A stretch of DNA of 64,000 nt from Atkinsonella hypoxylon. Its lineage: Eukaryota > Ascomycota > Sordariomycetes > Hypocreales > Clavicipitaceae. The notes under the pieces were generated by a model that saw only the letters and a list, made by a program, of their open reading frames with translations, did not search any database and was not told the origin of the DNA. The stretch spans positions 62,001 to 126,000 of the forward strand of contig JFHB01000062.1 in the NCBI GenBank assembly GCA_000729835.1. The letters run 5' to 3'. Each line of letters starts with the position of its first letter. Position 1 is the first letter of the stretch. Of this stretch, positions 46,452 to 58,502 are shown piece after piece. The position numbers and the translations under genes are program-made.

Positions 46452-47804
46452 TTAATCCTCCTCGAGCATGCTGACCTTGGCCTTTTCGTTTGGCGAGGAG
46501 CCACTGACGCCGCGTCGTTCTCGAACAGCCGCGGCCAAGCTCTCGAGCACAGTAACGGTGCTTTCCCAGCCAATGCAAGCATCGGTAATACTGACCCCCT
46601 CTACAAGGCCGGCGGGACCCTCTGGGGGAACCTTCTGGTTGCCTTCCTTGAGGTTGGACTCAATCATGACGCCGATGATGGCTTTCTCGCCCTTCTTGAT
46701 CTGGTCTGCGATGACGGCAGCGACCTTGGGCTGGTTGTTGTGGTTCTTCTGGGAGTTTCCTGGAGTGAAGAATCAGTAACCCTACGCAAGCGATCTACGG
46801 AATACTCTGTTTCCGCTACATACCGTGGGAGCAGTCAATCATAATGGCTTGCTTCTGGCCCTTATCGGCCAAGAACTTCTTGGCAGCCTGGACGCTTTCC
46901 TCATCAAAGTTGGGTCCCTTGGTTCCGCCGCGAAGAATGACGAAGCCGTGCTCATTGCCCTTAGTACGGGTAATGGCAGCCAGACCCTGCTTGGTCACAC
47001 CCATAAAGTGGTGCTTGGCGGCGGCAGCGCCTATAGCATCAATAGCAACGCCCAAGTTTCCGTCAGTGCCATTCTTGAAGCCGACAGGGAATGACAGTCC
47101 GGAGGCCAGCTCACGGTGCAGCTGCGACTCGGTGGTTCGAGCACCGATGGCACCAACTGAGATGCAGTCAGCCAAGAACTGCGGCGAGATTGTGTCAAGC
47201 ATTTCACTAGCAATGGGCATGCCGTTGGAGGTCAGGTCGACAAAGAGCTTTCGTGAGGTCTTCAGGCCTTCATTGATCTGGAAGGAGGAGTCGATCTTGG
47301 GGTCGTTGATCAGACCCTTCCAGCCGACGGTGGTTCTGGGCTTTTCAAGGTAGGCACGCATAACAATGCACAAATCTCGAGACAGCTTGTCGGACAGGTT
47401 GTGCAGCAGAGCTGCGTATTTGTGAGCAGCAGCGGGATCGTGGATGGAGCAAGGACCAACAACGACCAGAAGTCTGTCACTGCGGCCCATGATGATATCG
47501 GCGGCATCTTTTCTTCCCTTGACCACAGTCTTGATAGCAGCATCGCTCATGGGTATGTCGGCAGCGAGCATGTCTGGTCGGACCAAAGGGTCTTGGCCGA
47601 TAACTATTGACTATGTTAGTCTCGGAGCGATAGGCATGATCATCTCTAATACTACAATGACTACATCGAGCAACTTTGCAGACTAGGTCATACATGAGCC
47701 GCTGCAAAAGGCGTATGGAGAGGACAAGGAAGAGGAATTATCCCGGTGGCACACTAACTTCTGGTATCATCGGCGACCAGCGGTTGCAAATCGAGCGTGG
47801 GCAT
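46452..47804 (-). CDS. 3-deoxy-D-arabino-heptulosonate 7-phosphate synthase (type I, ARO3/ARO4 family)
   Basis: Predicted exons are 47759-47804, 46824-47603 and 46452-46759 with introns of 155 and 64 nt, giving 377 residues. It condenses phosphoenolpyruvate and erythrose 4-phosphate, the first step of the shikimate pathway, in the cytosol. Visible motifs are VVVGPCSIHDP, MRAYLEKPRTTVGWKG, GARTTESQLHRELASG, PVGFKNGTDG, FVILRGGTKGPNF and IDCSHGNSQKNH, which contain metal and substrate ligands. The first exon encodes only 15 residues (MPTLDLQPLVADDTR). I cannot tell the Phe-, Tyr- or Trp-sensitive isoform from sequence alone. Length is typical of fungal ARO3/ARO4 (about 370). Confidence 0.96.
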
Positions 47805-49912
47805 TTTTAATTTAATGGAAAGTTGATGACGAGAAAGGTGACTTGTATGAAGCGTTGTCGGTCACTGAAGGTGAAGGGAGTGCAAGTGCTGACAGAGAGC
47901 TCCCTAAGCGCAAGAGGGGAATAGAGAGGAGGAGATGACGGCTTAAGAAGGATTAAAGGTGCGCGGGTCGGAGAAGCATGCAATTGAAGCTTCCAACTTG
48001 ATAATAGCAAAGCGAAAGACCTCAAATGAGTCAGAAAGTTAGTTACATCGACACCCGTACGGCGTACAGAGCTGCAAGAGAAAAAGAAAAAGAAAAAGAA
48101 AAATGAGTGTGATTGGAGCGGTCTCGGAGCGGTCTCCACCATTGTTCCAGAAAGTCTATGAAAGTATTCCTATTACCAGTACAGTAATAAAGTCACTTGG
48201 GGGCCAGCTGGTCGCAAGAGTGACCAATGGCTCATTGGCAGTTTAACATTTTGTGATTATGCAGTACGAGGTAAGCGCATAACAGAAGAACGGCCTGCGC
48301 ACACTTTTTTCCTACCAAGGCACTTCTACTGTTTTTACTCAATCCACACCGTTATTTTTTCAAAGCATCGCAAGTCCCTGCCACACAATATCATAGTTTT
48401 GACTCACGCATGGCTTCAGAAGCCCCCAATTATGCATTAGCCGGCTATATCCCTTTATATACCCAGGTAGCTCAACATAACCATCGGTACGTTTTCGCTG
48501 AACAGGCGTAGCACACGTAATTCCAACCCAGGGCTCAGTCCCTTATCTTCTCTGGTAAAATACAAAGCAGGCTCTAGCCACCCCGGATAGTGCCGACCAA
48601 GATTCTTCTTGTCCCGGAGAGCTTAGCTCATACTTGCTTCTTTCTTGGAAAAGCCTATGCCCTGAGGCCCCGTCTTGTTCAGGAGTATCGACGCGACGTC
48701 TCTGCAAAAAAAGAGATTGAAGCCGTGTTTAGCAAACTGCCTGAATGCTAGATTCTGATGCACCTATCACGACGTCCAATACCAGAACACTAGCCAGTAG
48801 ATTCGGAGTCTGGCTTGACGCTTGTTCGGCTGGCTTGCAGTGCCTATCCAGCCTCGTATTAACCTGGGTAGGGAGGAACCTCTACTCCGTAGGTATCGCA
48901 TCCTTTCTGGCTCATGCGCGAAACTTGGAGCTACTTTTAGTCGCCAATAAATAATTTATTTGTGACTGCAAAGTACCTTTTGGAGCCTGGACAATGGCAG
49001 ATACCTAGGAACCGGGGTAGGTACTTGTCTTGTAGTGTATATTACTCCGTAGTATTGCAAGAAGTACCTCTTGTAGCCATGTCTTCGATTGGATCAGTCA
49101 GACCAAGACCCTTACTTATTACAGCAGTCGTACTCCTACTTGGAGCCCTAATGTCTCTTCAGAGATGTATGAATGACCTCTATTAGGGACTATGCTAGCT
49201 GCCTTCTCTAGCTGCTAATTGCACAGAGTACCTCGTACTCCCAAGCATCTTGTTTGAGTCATCACGTAAACTTTGTCGACCCTTGTGAGGTACGAATGCT
49301 CCGACTACCAGACCACCAGACCATTTGCCACTAACTACATAGATAGCAGTTTACCGACCCACTCACTACCCACTACCACTACCCACTACCACTACCACTA
49401 CCACTACCCACTACCCACTACCCACTACCCACTACCCACTACCCACTACCGGCCCAGACAAGGCAGGCTTAGCAACTGCCCAGCCCAGCCTAGCCCACCC
49501 TGCATTCCTCACCACCTCAGCACTAATAACCAGACCAGACCAGACCAGACCGACTTGTCTGCAGCTCCTCTACTCTGTTCAGCTCAGCCTCCCACCAGAT
49601 CATTTGTCCTCGACTACGGCGTTAGGAGAAGAAAAACAGAACAATTAGGCCAGTGCTGCTCTTATCTCATTATCCCTCAATTCTGCACCCTCACATCTTC
49701 TACCGTCCTGCTTCACCCTTCCCGAGCTCATCTCTCTACACCACCGCTCGATCATCTATCGTCATCAAGGTGTAATCAGTTGGTAATATTGGCGATCGGC
49801 CGTGGTCAGTATTCTACACCAGTCTGTATCCTTCCATCATCGCTCTCCTCATAAAACTCATACACGCATATATACCACACAATTCGCCTAAAGGCGGCCT
49901 GTGCCAGCAAAC
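47805..49912. other. 2.1-kb divergent intergenic region with repeats
   Basis: No supported gene. Contents: the DAHP synthase leader with a (GAAAAA)n tract at about 48,074-48,103; ACTCCGTA motifs at 48,884 and 49,044; a CACTACC-type minisatellite (49,365-49,450); a CCAGA repeat (49,531-49,552). CT-rich sequence leads into the gene at 49,913 and is probably its 5' UTR. Confidence 0.5.
49365..49450 (+). repeat. CACTACC/CACTAC minisatellite
   Basis: About 86 bp of alternating 7-bp CACTACC and 6-bp CACTAC units. It is not a telomere repeat. Confidence 0.9.
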
Positions 49913-50954
49913 ATGTTTGCCACGCAACAGTACCTCGACGTCGTCGACTCAGGGCGAAAGAGGTTTCGCGACGAAGAAGACATGGTCAATGCGGCTACTG
50001 GATTTGGAGAGCATAGAAATGTAAGTGTAACCAAGATGACGACGCCGAATAGTCCTTATTGCCAGTCCTGACAGCCGCTAGAAACGACTCCAGTCACTTC
50101 CGCTTCGAAACTCGCCTCGAGCTTCTCAACAGTCTCTCTCCCAGAGTGTCGTACCACTGAACGCGAGTCCAGCTGAAGCAGGGCCTCGTCATACCGTAGC
50201 TGACGCTTGGTCTTCCACCTCTCCGGTTACTCCTACTTTTCAACAAGATGCCGAAATGGACATGATGGACACGATGCATTCGCCCCCATCGAGTTATGAA
50301 CAAGAACAAGAGTTTTTAGCGCCTCGGCATCATCACTCAACTAGTCGGATGCCCACACCCATTCAGCCGAGCTTTGCCTCACAAGTACGGGGACAGAATG
50401 CCGTATGGGTCCATGGACAAGCTACAGCAGCCCTCAATGGTGTCGCTAATCTTGGCCATCATGTCACAGGCTTCTCCCAAGATGAGTGCGTGCCAAGAGC
50501 AGTGAATGGCGAGGAGAAATGGCATACCCTGCAGAGCAATCGACGACTACCTTCGCCAATTTGCGAAATTGGTGACCCTGGTGTCAATGGCCACGAATGT
50601 AACTCAAATGGCATGATGACGGGCAATGAGGGCTGTGCAGATGCTCAATCACAATTTCCTACTCATTTCCAATCATCGCCATCCTGCCACTCCGCACCAA
50701 CTCATGCCATGGAACACCCAAATTTCATGATGGATGGCGATATTCATGTGACTCTCACACAGCATCTCGATTCTGACACAGATCCTTCCTCATCATCGCC
50801 AGTGCGCAAAGGGCATCAGCGCAGCAAACACACGGTCAACTCCTGGACGTGGCAACCCGGAATGAAGAAGAGTTTCAGTATAGGCTACCGATCAGACTGC
50901 GAGAAGTGCAGACTCAAAGTTCCAGGTCACTTCAATCACATTGTAATCTCATAG
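49913..50954 (+). CDS. Conserved fungal protein with C-terminal DCEKCRxKVPGH motif
   Basis: Predicted exons are 49913-50020 and 50082-50954 (61-nt intron, GTAAGT...CCTGAC...GCTAG), giving 326 residues. The N-terminal exon carries a basic GRKRFRDEED stretch, and the next exon starts KRLQSLPLR, typical of this family. The centre is long, Ser/His/Met-rich and probably disordered. The C-terminus ends KKSFSIGYRSDCEKCRLKVPGHFNH; its CxxC plus two His could bind a metal. The basic segments suggest a nuclear protein. I recall the terminal motif as conserved among ascomycetes, but the function is unknown. Confidence 0.8.
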
Positions 50955-51759
50955 AACGGGAAAACTAGGGTGGTTGTCCCATCACAATTGGAAGCTGATC
51001 GTCTTGCCACGAAGCCAGCACCAAAACTGCAAGCTTCTTGTACGTTATGTAAGTGGGACCGGGGAGGGTAAGTATAAAAGCCAGCGGCATATTTTGCAGC
51101 CAGTCAAGACCACCATCCGCACTATATCCAAAGTTTCAAGCGGTGCAAATATATTGGAGTGAGGGGAAGCACAATGTCTTGTAGCGGCGGGCTGTGGAAA
51201 AAATTCCAGTCTATCTGTACATTGGTGGCTTACCTTATTATCACGTTAGCGTTTTGCAGTTTCACTCTCTATTTCACACGACAAGCGATTGATAGTTCAT
51301 TTGTATTCCGGACTTAGAGTCTTATTAACGGCGCATTGGAGATTGGCTGTGATTGTGGGATGACCGCTGGAAGTAAAAAGTCACATGAGCCGGAGTGCCA
51401 TGCTGCAAAGGATCCGACGCTCGCATTATTTAGATTTGTATCACCACGAAAATAACATCATCACCTCGTCATTTCGGCGATTCGAAACTGTTTGGTCGAG
51501 CAGATTCCTCAGTTATCATGATTGCGTGGGTTCAGACGCGAGATTGCGTCTCAATGATCAGCTTTCTTCAATCCATATTGTTACAATTTTACAAATGACT
51601 CCCGACGCCAACGTCATGCACTACCCTTCTACAAAGTATGATACAAAGCTTCGTTTTCCACCCCTGAACATGCCTCGCTAGATCACAGAGTATATGTAAT
51701 AAGCAATATCCCCTCGTCTGGTTCCTCCTCGCCTAACATGAAGTTGCAAGTGGCCTTAC
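50955..51759. other. Convergent intergenic region; no supported gene
   Basis: A 98-residue open frame near 51,385 has no conserved feature and is not called. Confidence 0.45.
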
Positions 51760-52713
51760 CTACCACGGTAACCATCCTCGCTTCCCCGACTTCGACCCTG
51801 AACTGCCTGTTTCCAAACCCAACTGATCAAGGCTTCCACCCTTGTTCTGATTTTGTTTCTCATTTTCCCAAGCATCTCTGGCCTTGGCCTCGATTGACTG
51901 CACGAGACCACTCTCTGTATTAGTCTGTTCTGGAGTTTCGGACGACTGTGTCGTCTTGAATCCACCGAATAGTCCAGAAACAATGCCCACGATTCCTCTG
52001 CCGTCCTGTTGGTCCTTATTCTTGTCGGCATCCTCTGCTCTAGAGAACGTGGGCTTGATGCGCTCTTCAAAATGTGTTCTATGCTCAGGGGGCGCCAGCA
52101 AGGGCGGCAGCTTGACGCCCTTTTCTTGCGCTTCGCGATTAGCCTCCTCTACAAGGAGGATCTGTTCTTCGGTCGCATCTCCCTTGAGGTAGGCTATGCG
52201 GGCGGCGGCGAGGGAGTCGGCCTCCAGCTTCTTTTGGGCTTCGAGCCACTCGGCGCGGCGGGCACGGTTGTACTGGAGCATATCCCACACGGAGTAGACG
52301 CTCACGACACCAGCTACAGCTAATGGACCAACGGATTTAGCGATACTGTGTTTGGGTCGTAGAAGCAAAAACTGCTGTGGCAAGGGGGGGTTCTGGTTTG
52401 GTGGCGACTTACCTGTGAAGATGACGATACCTGTCACTGTCCATCGATGCGCAACATCGAAAAACCTCCTCGACGTGTCTATGACCTTGTCTGTGCGACT
52501 GACTTGTGCCTTTTGTGCTGCAATGTGCGCCTGTCTCAAGCGACGGACCCTCTCTTCGGGGGTCTCTGAGGGAAGTCGAGGCGATGGCTTCGACGTCGCG
52601 GATGCAGCTGCTCTACCACTGGCGGCGGCAGCGGTTTTGGAGGTGGCATGTGGAATGGTGGACGTGAAGCGTGTTGCGTCCTTGACGCTTCGGGGTCCTA
52701 TCCTGGAAGCCAT
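51760..52713 (-). CDS. COX14-domain mitochondrial protein (cytochrome oxidase assembly type)
   Basis: Predicted exons are 52413-52713 and 51760-52313, giving 284 residues. The 99-nt intron (GTAAGT...GCTGTAG) is in frame and stop-free, so read-through would add 33 residues. Splicing forms one uninterrupted membrane helix, WTVTGIVIFTAGVVSVYSVW. The preceding block RRLRQAHIAAQKAQVSRTDKV and SRRFFDVAHRWTV, and the following MLQYNRARRAEW and EADSLAAARIAYL, fit the fungal COX14-type family. COX14 is a small inner-membrane factor that couples Cox1 synthesis to assembly. The Arg/Ser/Thr-rich N-terminus fits a presequence. The long charged C-terminal tail is a fungal extension. Family assignment is from memory of the pattern. 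Confidence 0.72.
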   Translation of the reverse strand: MASRIGPRSVKDATRFTSTIPHATSKTAAAASGRAAASATSKPSPRLPSETPEERVRRLRQAHIAAQKAQVSRTDKVIDTSRRFFDVAHRWTVTGIVIFTGKSPPNQNPPLPQQFLLLRPKHSIAKSVGPLAVAGVVSVYSVWDMLQYNRARRAEWLEAQKKLEADSLAAARIAYLKGDATEEQILLVEEANREAQEKGVKLPPLLAPPEHRTHFEERIKPTFSRAEDADKNKDQQDGRGIVGIVSGLFGGFKTTQSSETPEQTNTESGLVQSIEAKARDAWENEKQNQNKGGSLDQLGLETGSSGSKSGKRGWLPW

Positions 52714-54137
52714 TGTGAGGGGAGACTTGTCGTGAGACGAGGTGTCGGGTGAATCTGCCGGACTACTGGATTGGAGAAAAAGATAGTTAGCGTCTATGAG
52801 TGAAATGGCCTGATGGTATGGGCCTCGTCGTCCTTAATTTTCTTGGAGGTGGAAAGCTGGGTGGCGAATTCGGGGATGATGATTGGTACGGGAAATATTC
52901 GGAACCTAGAGCTCGCAGAATGGGCTAAGCCACGGAGTGGAAGGATTGTTTGAAGTTCGAAGACGTGAAATGCGACGTGCGAATCGACAAGAATAAAAAC
53001 TGGATGCCATAGGACACTCATCTATGTTTCCTTATTTCAAATGAAACGTGATGGCCAGCTATTGTGCAGGACTGCATCGACTTCGCCGTCCACACATCAC
53101 TGCGACTTCAAAACCCAAGCATCGCATTAACGAGTGTTTTCCTTCAAGTAGTGAAGCGAAGCAAATGTAGCTCAGGGTTTCAGTAACGTACTGATAATAG
53201 TTCTTCTACCTAAAACATGACGGAGATGACCTACAATCAATGCTTTCTTTAATACAACCTGTGTGACTTGGCATATCGAAAGAGTTCTGTACAATTATGG
53301 GTGGAACAACAACTTGGCCAAAAGCGATCTTCATGAAGCCAACCCCAACACGTCTAGGTCAACAGAGTAACTGAGGTTGTAGCCTCGGGATACTATAAAC
53401 TTTACAAACGTTCTACTGATCCGGCCATACGTCCCTCTCCGTCTGCCATGATCCTCTTTCGACGTGTTACGAACCTAGGGTGTGGCGTTCGCTTCTGTTG
53501 GCCTTGAGCTGCCCGGACTCTAATCGGTATTGTTAAAATTCACTCCTTGTGGCGAGAAGACACGGCGCCTCCTGCGTGCCAGTTCTCAATGCAAATGGAT
53601 ACAGCAATTAGCAAGCATTGCGCACAAGTCACAAATGTCTTCTTCATGACGCGACACGAGGCCACGCTCACAATGAAAACGAGAAATCAAAAATTACGCC
53701 CCCCATGGCCCCGAAGGACAATGGAGCAAGGAACGACTCCGCGATGTGCAATGCAGGCCTTCCATACTGAATCCCCCGGATCTTGAGCTGGGGAATTCGG
53801 AACAAGGTAAGTATGAAGAAGGAAAGAAGAAAATCAGTAAAGAGCTGCACGGCGTCGGCGTTTTATAGCTCATTTGTCATGCCTAAGGCAGCAGCTTCGC
53901 TTAGAACGGACCAGGCATCAAGACTTTGCTGAGTAACTCAACCGCACGTGATCCACACATTTCTTCCCGCCGGTTTCTCTCGCTTCTTTGCGCCCAGAGC
54001 AGGGCACACCCCACCTGGTACGTACTTCCCGTAGGGCACGAAAACCCTTTAGACAATTTGTCGAGTCTCTTCCCTCCCAAATTTCAACGCCTACCGAACA
54101 TCGACAACCGGAGCGAGTTTGATCGCGAGCAGGCACA
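52714..54137. other. Divergent intergenic region of 1.4 kb; no supported gene
   Basis: It contains the promoters of the COX14-like gene and of the eL13 gene. Short frames here lack conserved content. Confidence 0.45.
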
Positions 54138-55226
54138 ATGGTACGAATATCCCAGTCGAATCGCAATGTTTATGTACATGGTTGGAGATTTGTCTTGACT
54201 AACATCATTAATTTTTCCAGGCGATCAAACACAACCAAAAGATTGTCAACAACCGTGAGACTCTGCCCACAAACACTCGATCGACGATAATGGCACCAAT
54301 AACCAGGCGACTGACATGCGTTGAATAGACTTCCGCAAGGATTGGCAGAGAAGGGTTCGCACCCACTTTGACCAGGTATGCGGCGCTTCCCCCGATACTC
54401 TACTCGGCCTCCATTCTTGTGCACCAGATGTCGCGAACTCATGTTTGGAAGCGATGTCCACTGACAAGACTCCGTGAAATAGCCCGGAAAGAAGGCCTCG
54501 CGTCGGGTTGCTCGTCAGGCCAAGGCTGCTGCTCTGGCTCCTCGCCCCGTCGACAAGCTACGACCTATCGTCCGATGCCCGACCATAAAGTACAACCGCA
54601 AGGTCCGCGCCGGCCGTGGTTTCACACTGACCGAGCTCAAGGTACGATAAGCTCTCCACGCTCTACGATCTACCAACCTCTCTCTCCGACCCGATTGTCT
54701 GGTCCCAATGTTGTAAAACGAAGAACCGGTGGATCGGGAAGACCTCTGTCGGAGAAGAGGGAGGGTGCGACGTACACGGCGTGGATTTGCCGATAAAGAT
54801 TGTCATCTAACATCTCATGTCGAACAGGAGGCTGGTATTGCCCGACCCTTGGCCCGCACCATCGGTATCGCTGTCGACCACCGCCGCCAGAATCTTTCTG
54901 AGGAGAGCCTGGCAATCAATGTTGCCCGCCTCAAGGCCTACAAGGAGCGCTTGATCTTGCTTCCCCGCAAGTCAAACGCCCCCAAGAAGGGTGACACCAA
55001 GACCGATTTGTCCAAGGTCAACAAGGCCGCCACCATTTCATCAGTATTGCCCATTGCTCCCACCCACCTTGCCGTGAAGGAGATCAAGAAGAGCGAGATG
55101 CCCAAGCCTATCGAGGGTGGTGCCTACACTGCTCTGCGTATGGCCCGAAGCAACAAGCGATACCAGGGTGCTCGAGAGAAGCGTGCTAGGGAGAAGGCTG
55201 AGGCTGAGAGCGCTTCTAAGAAATAA
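54138..55226 (+). CDS. RPL13: 60S ribosomal protein eL13 (RPL13)
   Basis: Predicted exons are 54138-54140, 54221-54254, 54329-54375, 54483-54641 and 54828-55226, giving 213 residues. Introns are 80, 74, 107 and 186 nt, all GT-AG with CTAAC/CTGAC branch sites. The first exon is only the ATG. The protein reads MAIKHNQKIVNNHFRKDWQ, then KYNRKVRAGRGFTLTELK, EAGIARPLARTIGIAVDHRR and NVARLKAYKERLILLPRK, all diagnostic of eL13. The long C-terminal tail ends EAESASKK. It is a structural protein of the cytosolic large ribosomal subunit. Multiple 5' introns, including one straight after the start codon, are usual for fungal ribosomal protein genes. Confidence 0.97.
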
Positions 55227-55573
55227 ATTAGCACAAAGGGAATCGGTGTTTGAGGGTTTTTTGCTCTTTGCGTCTCTTGGGAAGTGTCTACGTCGGTTTA
55301 AGGCTCTGAGGGAGTTCTCGGCCCGATCCATGTGGAGAGATACTCTAGGTCCAGGTCAAAAATATTATTGCATGATCACCGGCTTTGCCTTGTCTTCCAA
55401 TTCTTGTCAATAGAAGCATTATGTGATTTGTGGTTCAGGACATTTTTGCTTGTGATTGTGACCAATTGACTTGAAGATGCCCCCTGCCTGATTGAGTCAG
55501 AACGGCGAGATGGTTGTCCAGTTTCATGAATAAGTATCAGTTTTGTTTTTATTATCTCTTGATCCTATGATGT
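55227..55573. other. Convergent 3' flanks; no gene seen
   Basis: It lies between the eL13 gene and the armadillo-repeat gene. Confidence 0.5.
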
Positions 55574-57845
55574 CTACGCATTTTGAGACAGAGCTCGATC
55601 AGTGACAACACGCCGAGTACCGTTGTGCACCAATTCTCGGAACCAAGCAAGTTTCTCTGGCACCAGAGTGTGTTGTCCAAGCTTGACCAACTCTGTACAC
55701 AGGATAAGTGCGTTCTCGGCATCCACCTTGGCCATATTCACCTTCTGTTTGGGATCAACTTGCTGAGAGTCAAGTTGCCAACTGGACGCTGCTGAAGTCA
55801 GCTGCCTGCCTGAGGTATCAGTGAGTTCGTCGCCCTGCCCACCGACACCTTCCTTGTCTCCTGTCTCCTGACCTGCGAGTGTTTTTGTTAAAGCCTCCTT
55901 CGCAATCGCATCATCAAGGAGTGACAGGACGATAGCAGCGCCGTTAGGCGATCGTGACATGAGAGCAAATACGAACCATGCTTCCGATCTGAGTGAGGGC
56001 CACTTCTCTTGGGTAATGAGAAATCTCAAAGGCCTCTGTACCGCATGTTTCTCGTAAAATCTTTTCCTCCGCGCCTCGTCGTCCACTTGCGGTGATGAAT
56101 TTGTAGTAATGGCCAAAGCTTCGGGTAAAACGTCAGATACTGGCGTGGAATGCAGCATTCGACAGATCCCAGCTACGCATCTCGCTGCCTCGAGACATGT
56201 GGGTTCATGGTCTGATCGTCTATGCAGAGATATGATGCTGTTAGCACATGTTTGCTCGGCGTCATCGACGTCGGCTAAGGAGGCATCCTTCAACGGCATG
56301 CAAATTTTTCGAACGTTGGCGGAACAGTTGACGAGCAGCAGACGCGTGAGGGAGATAGTTGCAAATTGTATTTGAGGCAGGGTGTCGATATTAAATAATC
56401 TGGGCAGACACGATGGAAGCAAAAGATCTCCGAGCTGGGTTCTGTTACCGCTGGGTATGGCAAGATTTTTCAGAAAAGAGCAGGCGGCGTGCAGAAGCTG
56501 GGGATCTGTGATGGCTGGATTGGACAAGAGATTCATCAGGAGTTCGTGTGCCCTATACTTTTCTACCAAGGCAACAGATGCAGTATCGGAACGAGAAATG
56601 TTGCCTAGGGCGAGGCACGCGGCTGATTGGAGGAAGACGTTATCGCCATAGAGCCATGTTAGCAGGGTTTGAGGGACCCTGTCGGAGAGGGAATACTTCT
56701 GAGCAAATAGGTCGTTGCCGGAGACATCGGCCAAGGTCGAGAGCAGGGAGGATCGCACGTGTTTCAGTTGCGCTGTAACATCCACGTCGTCCACGTCGTC
56801 CACGTCGTCCGTGTCAGCAATGTCGATGCCGGCGTGAATGTGGTGAAACGTATCCATGAGCAGTGGCACTTGGTCGTTCTCGATCAGCTTCGACTGCAAG
56901 TTCTCACTTGCTAGATAGGCAACAGCCACAGACACAAGACTGACGTAGTCTTCCACATCTTCCTTGGCCGCGGACCCTTGTGCTAATGTGAGGAGAACGC
57001 CGACCGTGGCTGGATCTGCGGCCGCGGCTTCACTTTCTTGAGAAACAAGAAGAGCTAAGATTTTGAAGATGTATGGCACAAACGGCGCGTAGTTGGAAAT
57101 GTTTGGTAACGATAAGAGCTGGACGAGCTGTGAGCTCAGCTGAGATCTCGAGGCAAGGCTCTGAGCAGGCTCTGTCACTCGTAAGCAACTGTTCTCTGTC
57201 GCTCATTTCTGAATGAGGGGGGTTTTGACTCCATACCATAGTCTACCAGGATGTTATATATCACGGGCACGTTGAACGGTATGAGGCTTTCGTCCAACAC
57301 ATGCTTTGTGATGGACAACAAGCGACCGTTCTCAACAACACGAGCTCGGTTCTCGTTGGTATCCGCGCAAGCGTTGCCTATCAGACGGAGAGCATGAATA
57401 TGTAATTTTTGGCGCAGGTTGCCTTCTGCAAGACGAGCGAGGAAAAACTGCAAAATGCCCGATTCCTCCAAGGGGATCCGCCATGCAACTGCGATACTGG
57501 TAAGCTACGACCTCCTGGACGGTGTTGAAGGGATAAAGATAAACGCAAAGTAGATGAAACCACAGATTATCCAACCTTGTATGGGATGAAGCCTTGATCT
57601 TGATGAGGGTAGTTGCACAGCCCACATTACACTCGAAACTCACCGTCACGACTTCCATCAGCTAGTTTTTCCGCTATCAAATCCAGCTCCTCTGACTCGG
57701 CAGACCACAACTCTTCGCAGGAAGACAAGACCGGAGCAAGCTTATTCGTCCTTTGTCGGACCTGGTGTAAGTCCGGGGTACCGCTTCCATCATTTCGTCT
57801 GCTTCCATGCTCCTGCAGAAGAACAGCGACGTCGTGCGGAGTCAT
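55574..57845 (-). CDS. Armadillo-repeat SmgGDS-like protein (small-GTPase GDP-dissociation stimulator type)
   Basis: Predicted exons are 57644-57845, 57237-57488 and 55574-57171 with introns of 155 and 65 nt, giving 683 residues. Splicing gives SRDVAWRIPLEESGILQFF and ILVDYEPAQSLAS. Both junctions restore frame and resemble fungal SmgGDS-like proteins. Helical armadillo-type repeats run through the protein, for example LHIHALRLIGNACADTNENR, LLSTLADVSGN, FLQSAACLALGNISRSD and HAACSFLKNLAIPSGNR. The human homologue (RAP1GDS1) is a chaperone for small GTPases. An acidic DDVDDVDDV tract near the middle comes from a 9-bp tandem repeat. The second acceptor could be TACGAG (one residue longer) instead of TGACAG. 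Confidence 0.82.
56781..56810 (-). repeat. 9-bp coding tandem repeat (Asp-Asp-Val)
   Basis: Three perfect TCCACGTCG units plus a partial one lie inside the armadillo-repeat gene, encoding an Asp/Val acidic tract. Confidence 0.85.
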
Positions 57846-58502
57846 GGTGCCCTTGTCACACTGTACGTTGCTTTACAGTTTGAACAATTCTTGGCCGAGT
57901 GGGCTTTCACCATGTCCCCACTGCAACTGCACCGCAGACTGGAGCGACTGACGGACTGTTGGACTGATGCTGGCTACGCATTTGGTCAAGACGACAACCA
58001 ACCAATCCACATCGACATAAATAGTTCAACCATTTCTATCATTTCTGACGCTTTTTTCTTTTTCTTTTTTTTTTTAATCACACTGACTGCATGTCTCTAA
58101 TTGCTTCGATATCGGACAAGTGTTTCTACCTCGAGGGCATTCTGCATCATTCCACCGCTATGCCAAGACATGAAATGAAGATGAAGAAGAACAAGAGGCA
58201 ACGACTTTGGCAGCATTTCCTCTCTCCCTCCCCACTCTCCCGGTGGGGCATGTCGAGCGGCTGAAGCACGGCTAAACAGCCCATGCAGTTTAACCCCAAA
58301 TTATTTCCTTCCCCCCATCAGAGAACATTCGCCGGCAGAATAGCGCAGCGGCAAAAAAACCAGAACGCCGCCCCGACACCAGCAACATCTCACCATCTGT
58401 GTCTCGACCGACAAGACGCGGGAGGCGTTCACTGGATCCTGTCATAGGAGCAAAAGCCGACAGTGACTTCCAGCGAGTTAGCTGGCCCGTCTCCTCCTCA
58501 CC
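57846..58502. other. Divergent promoter region
   Basis: It lies between the armadillo-repeat gene (-) and TIM16 (+). A T-rich run occurs near 58,050-58,075. No gene is seen. Confidence 0.5.

Noticed and set aside
48745..49186. Short plus-strand frames in the 2.1-kb gap
   Set aside because: No homologous content, and they overlap repeat-like motifs; likely chance frames.
51385..51681. 98-residue plus-strand frame
   Set aside because: Composition is irregular with no domain or intron support, in a convergent 3' region.
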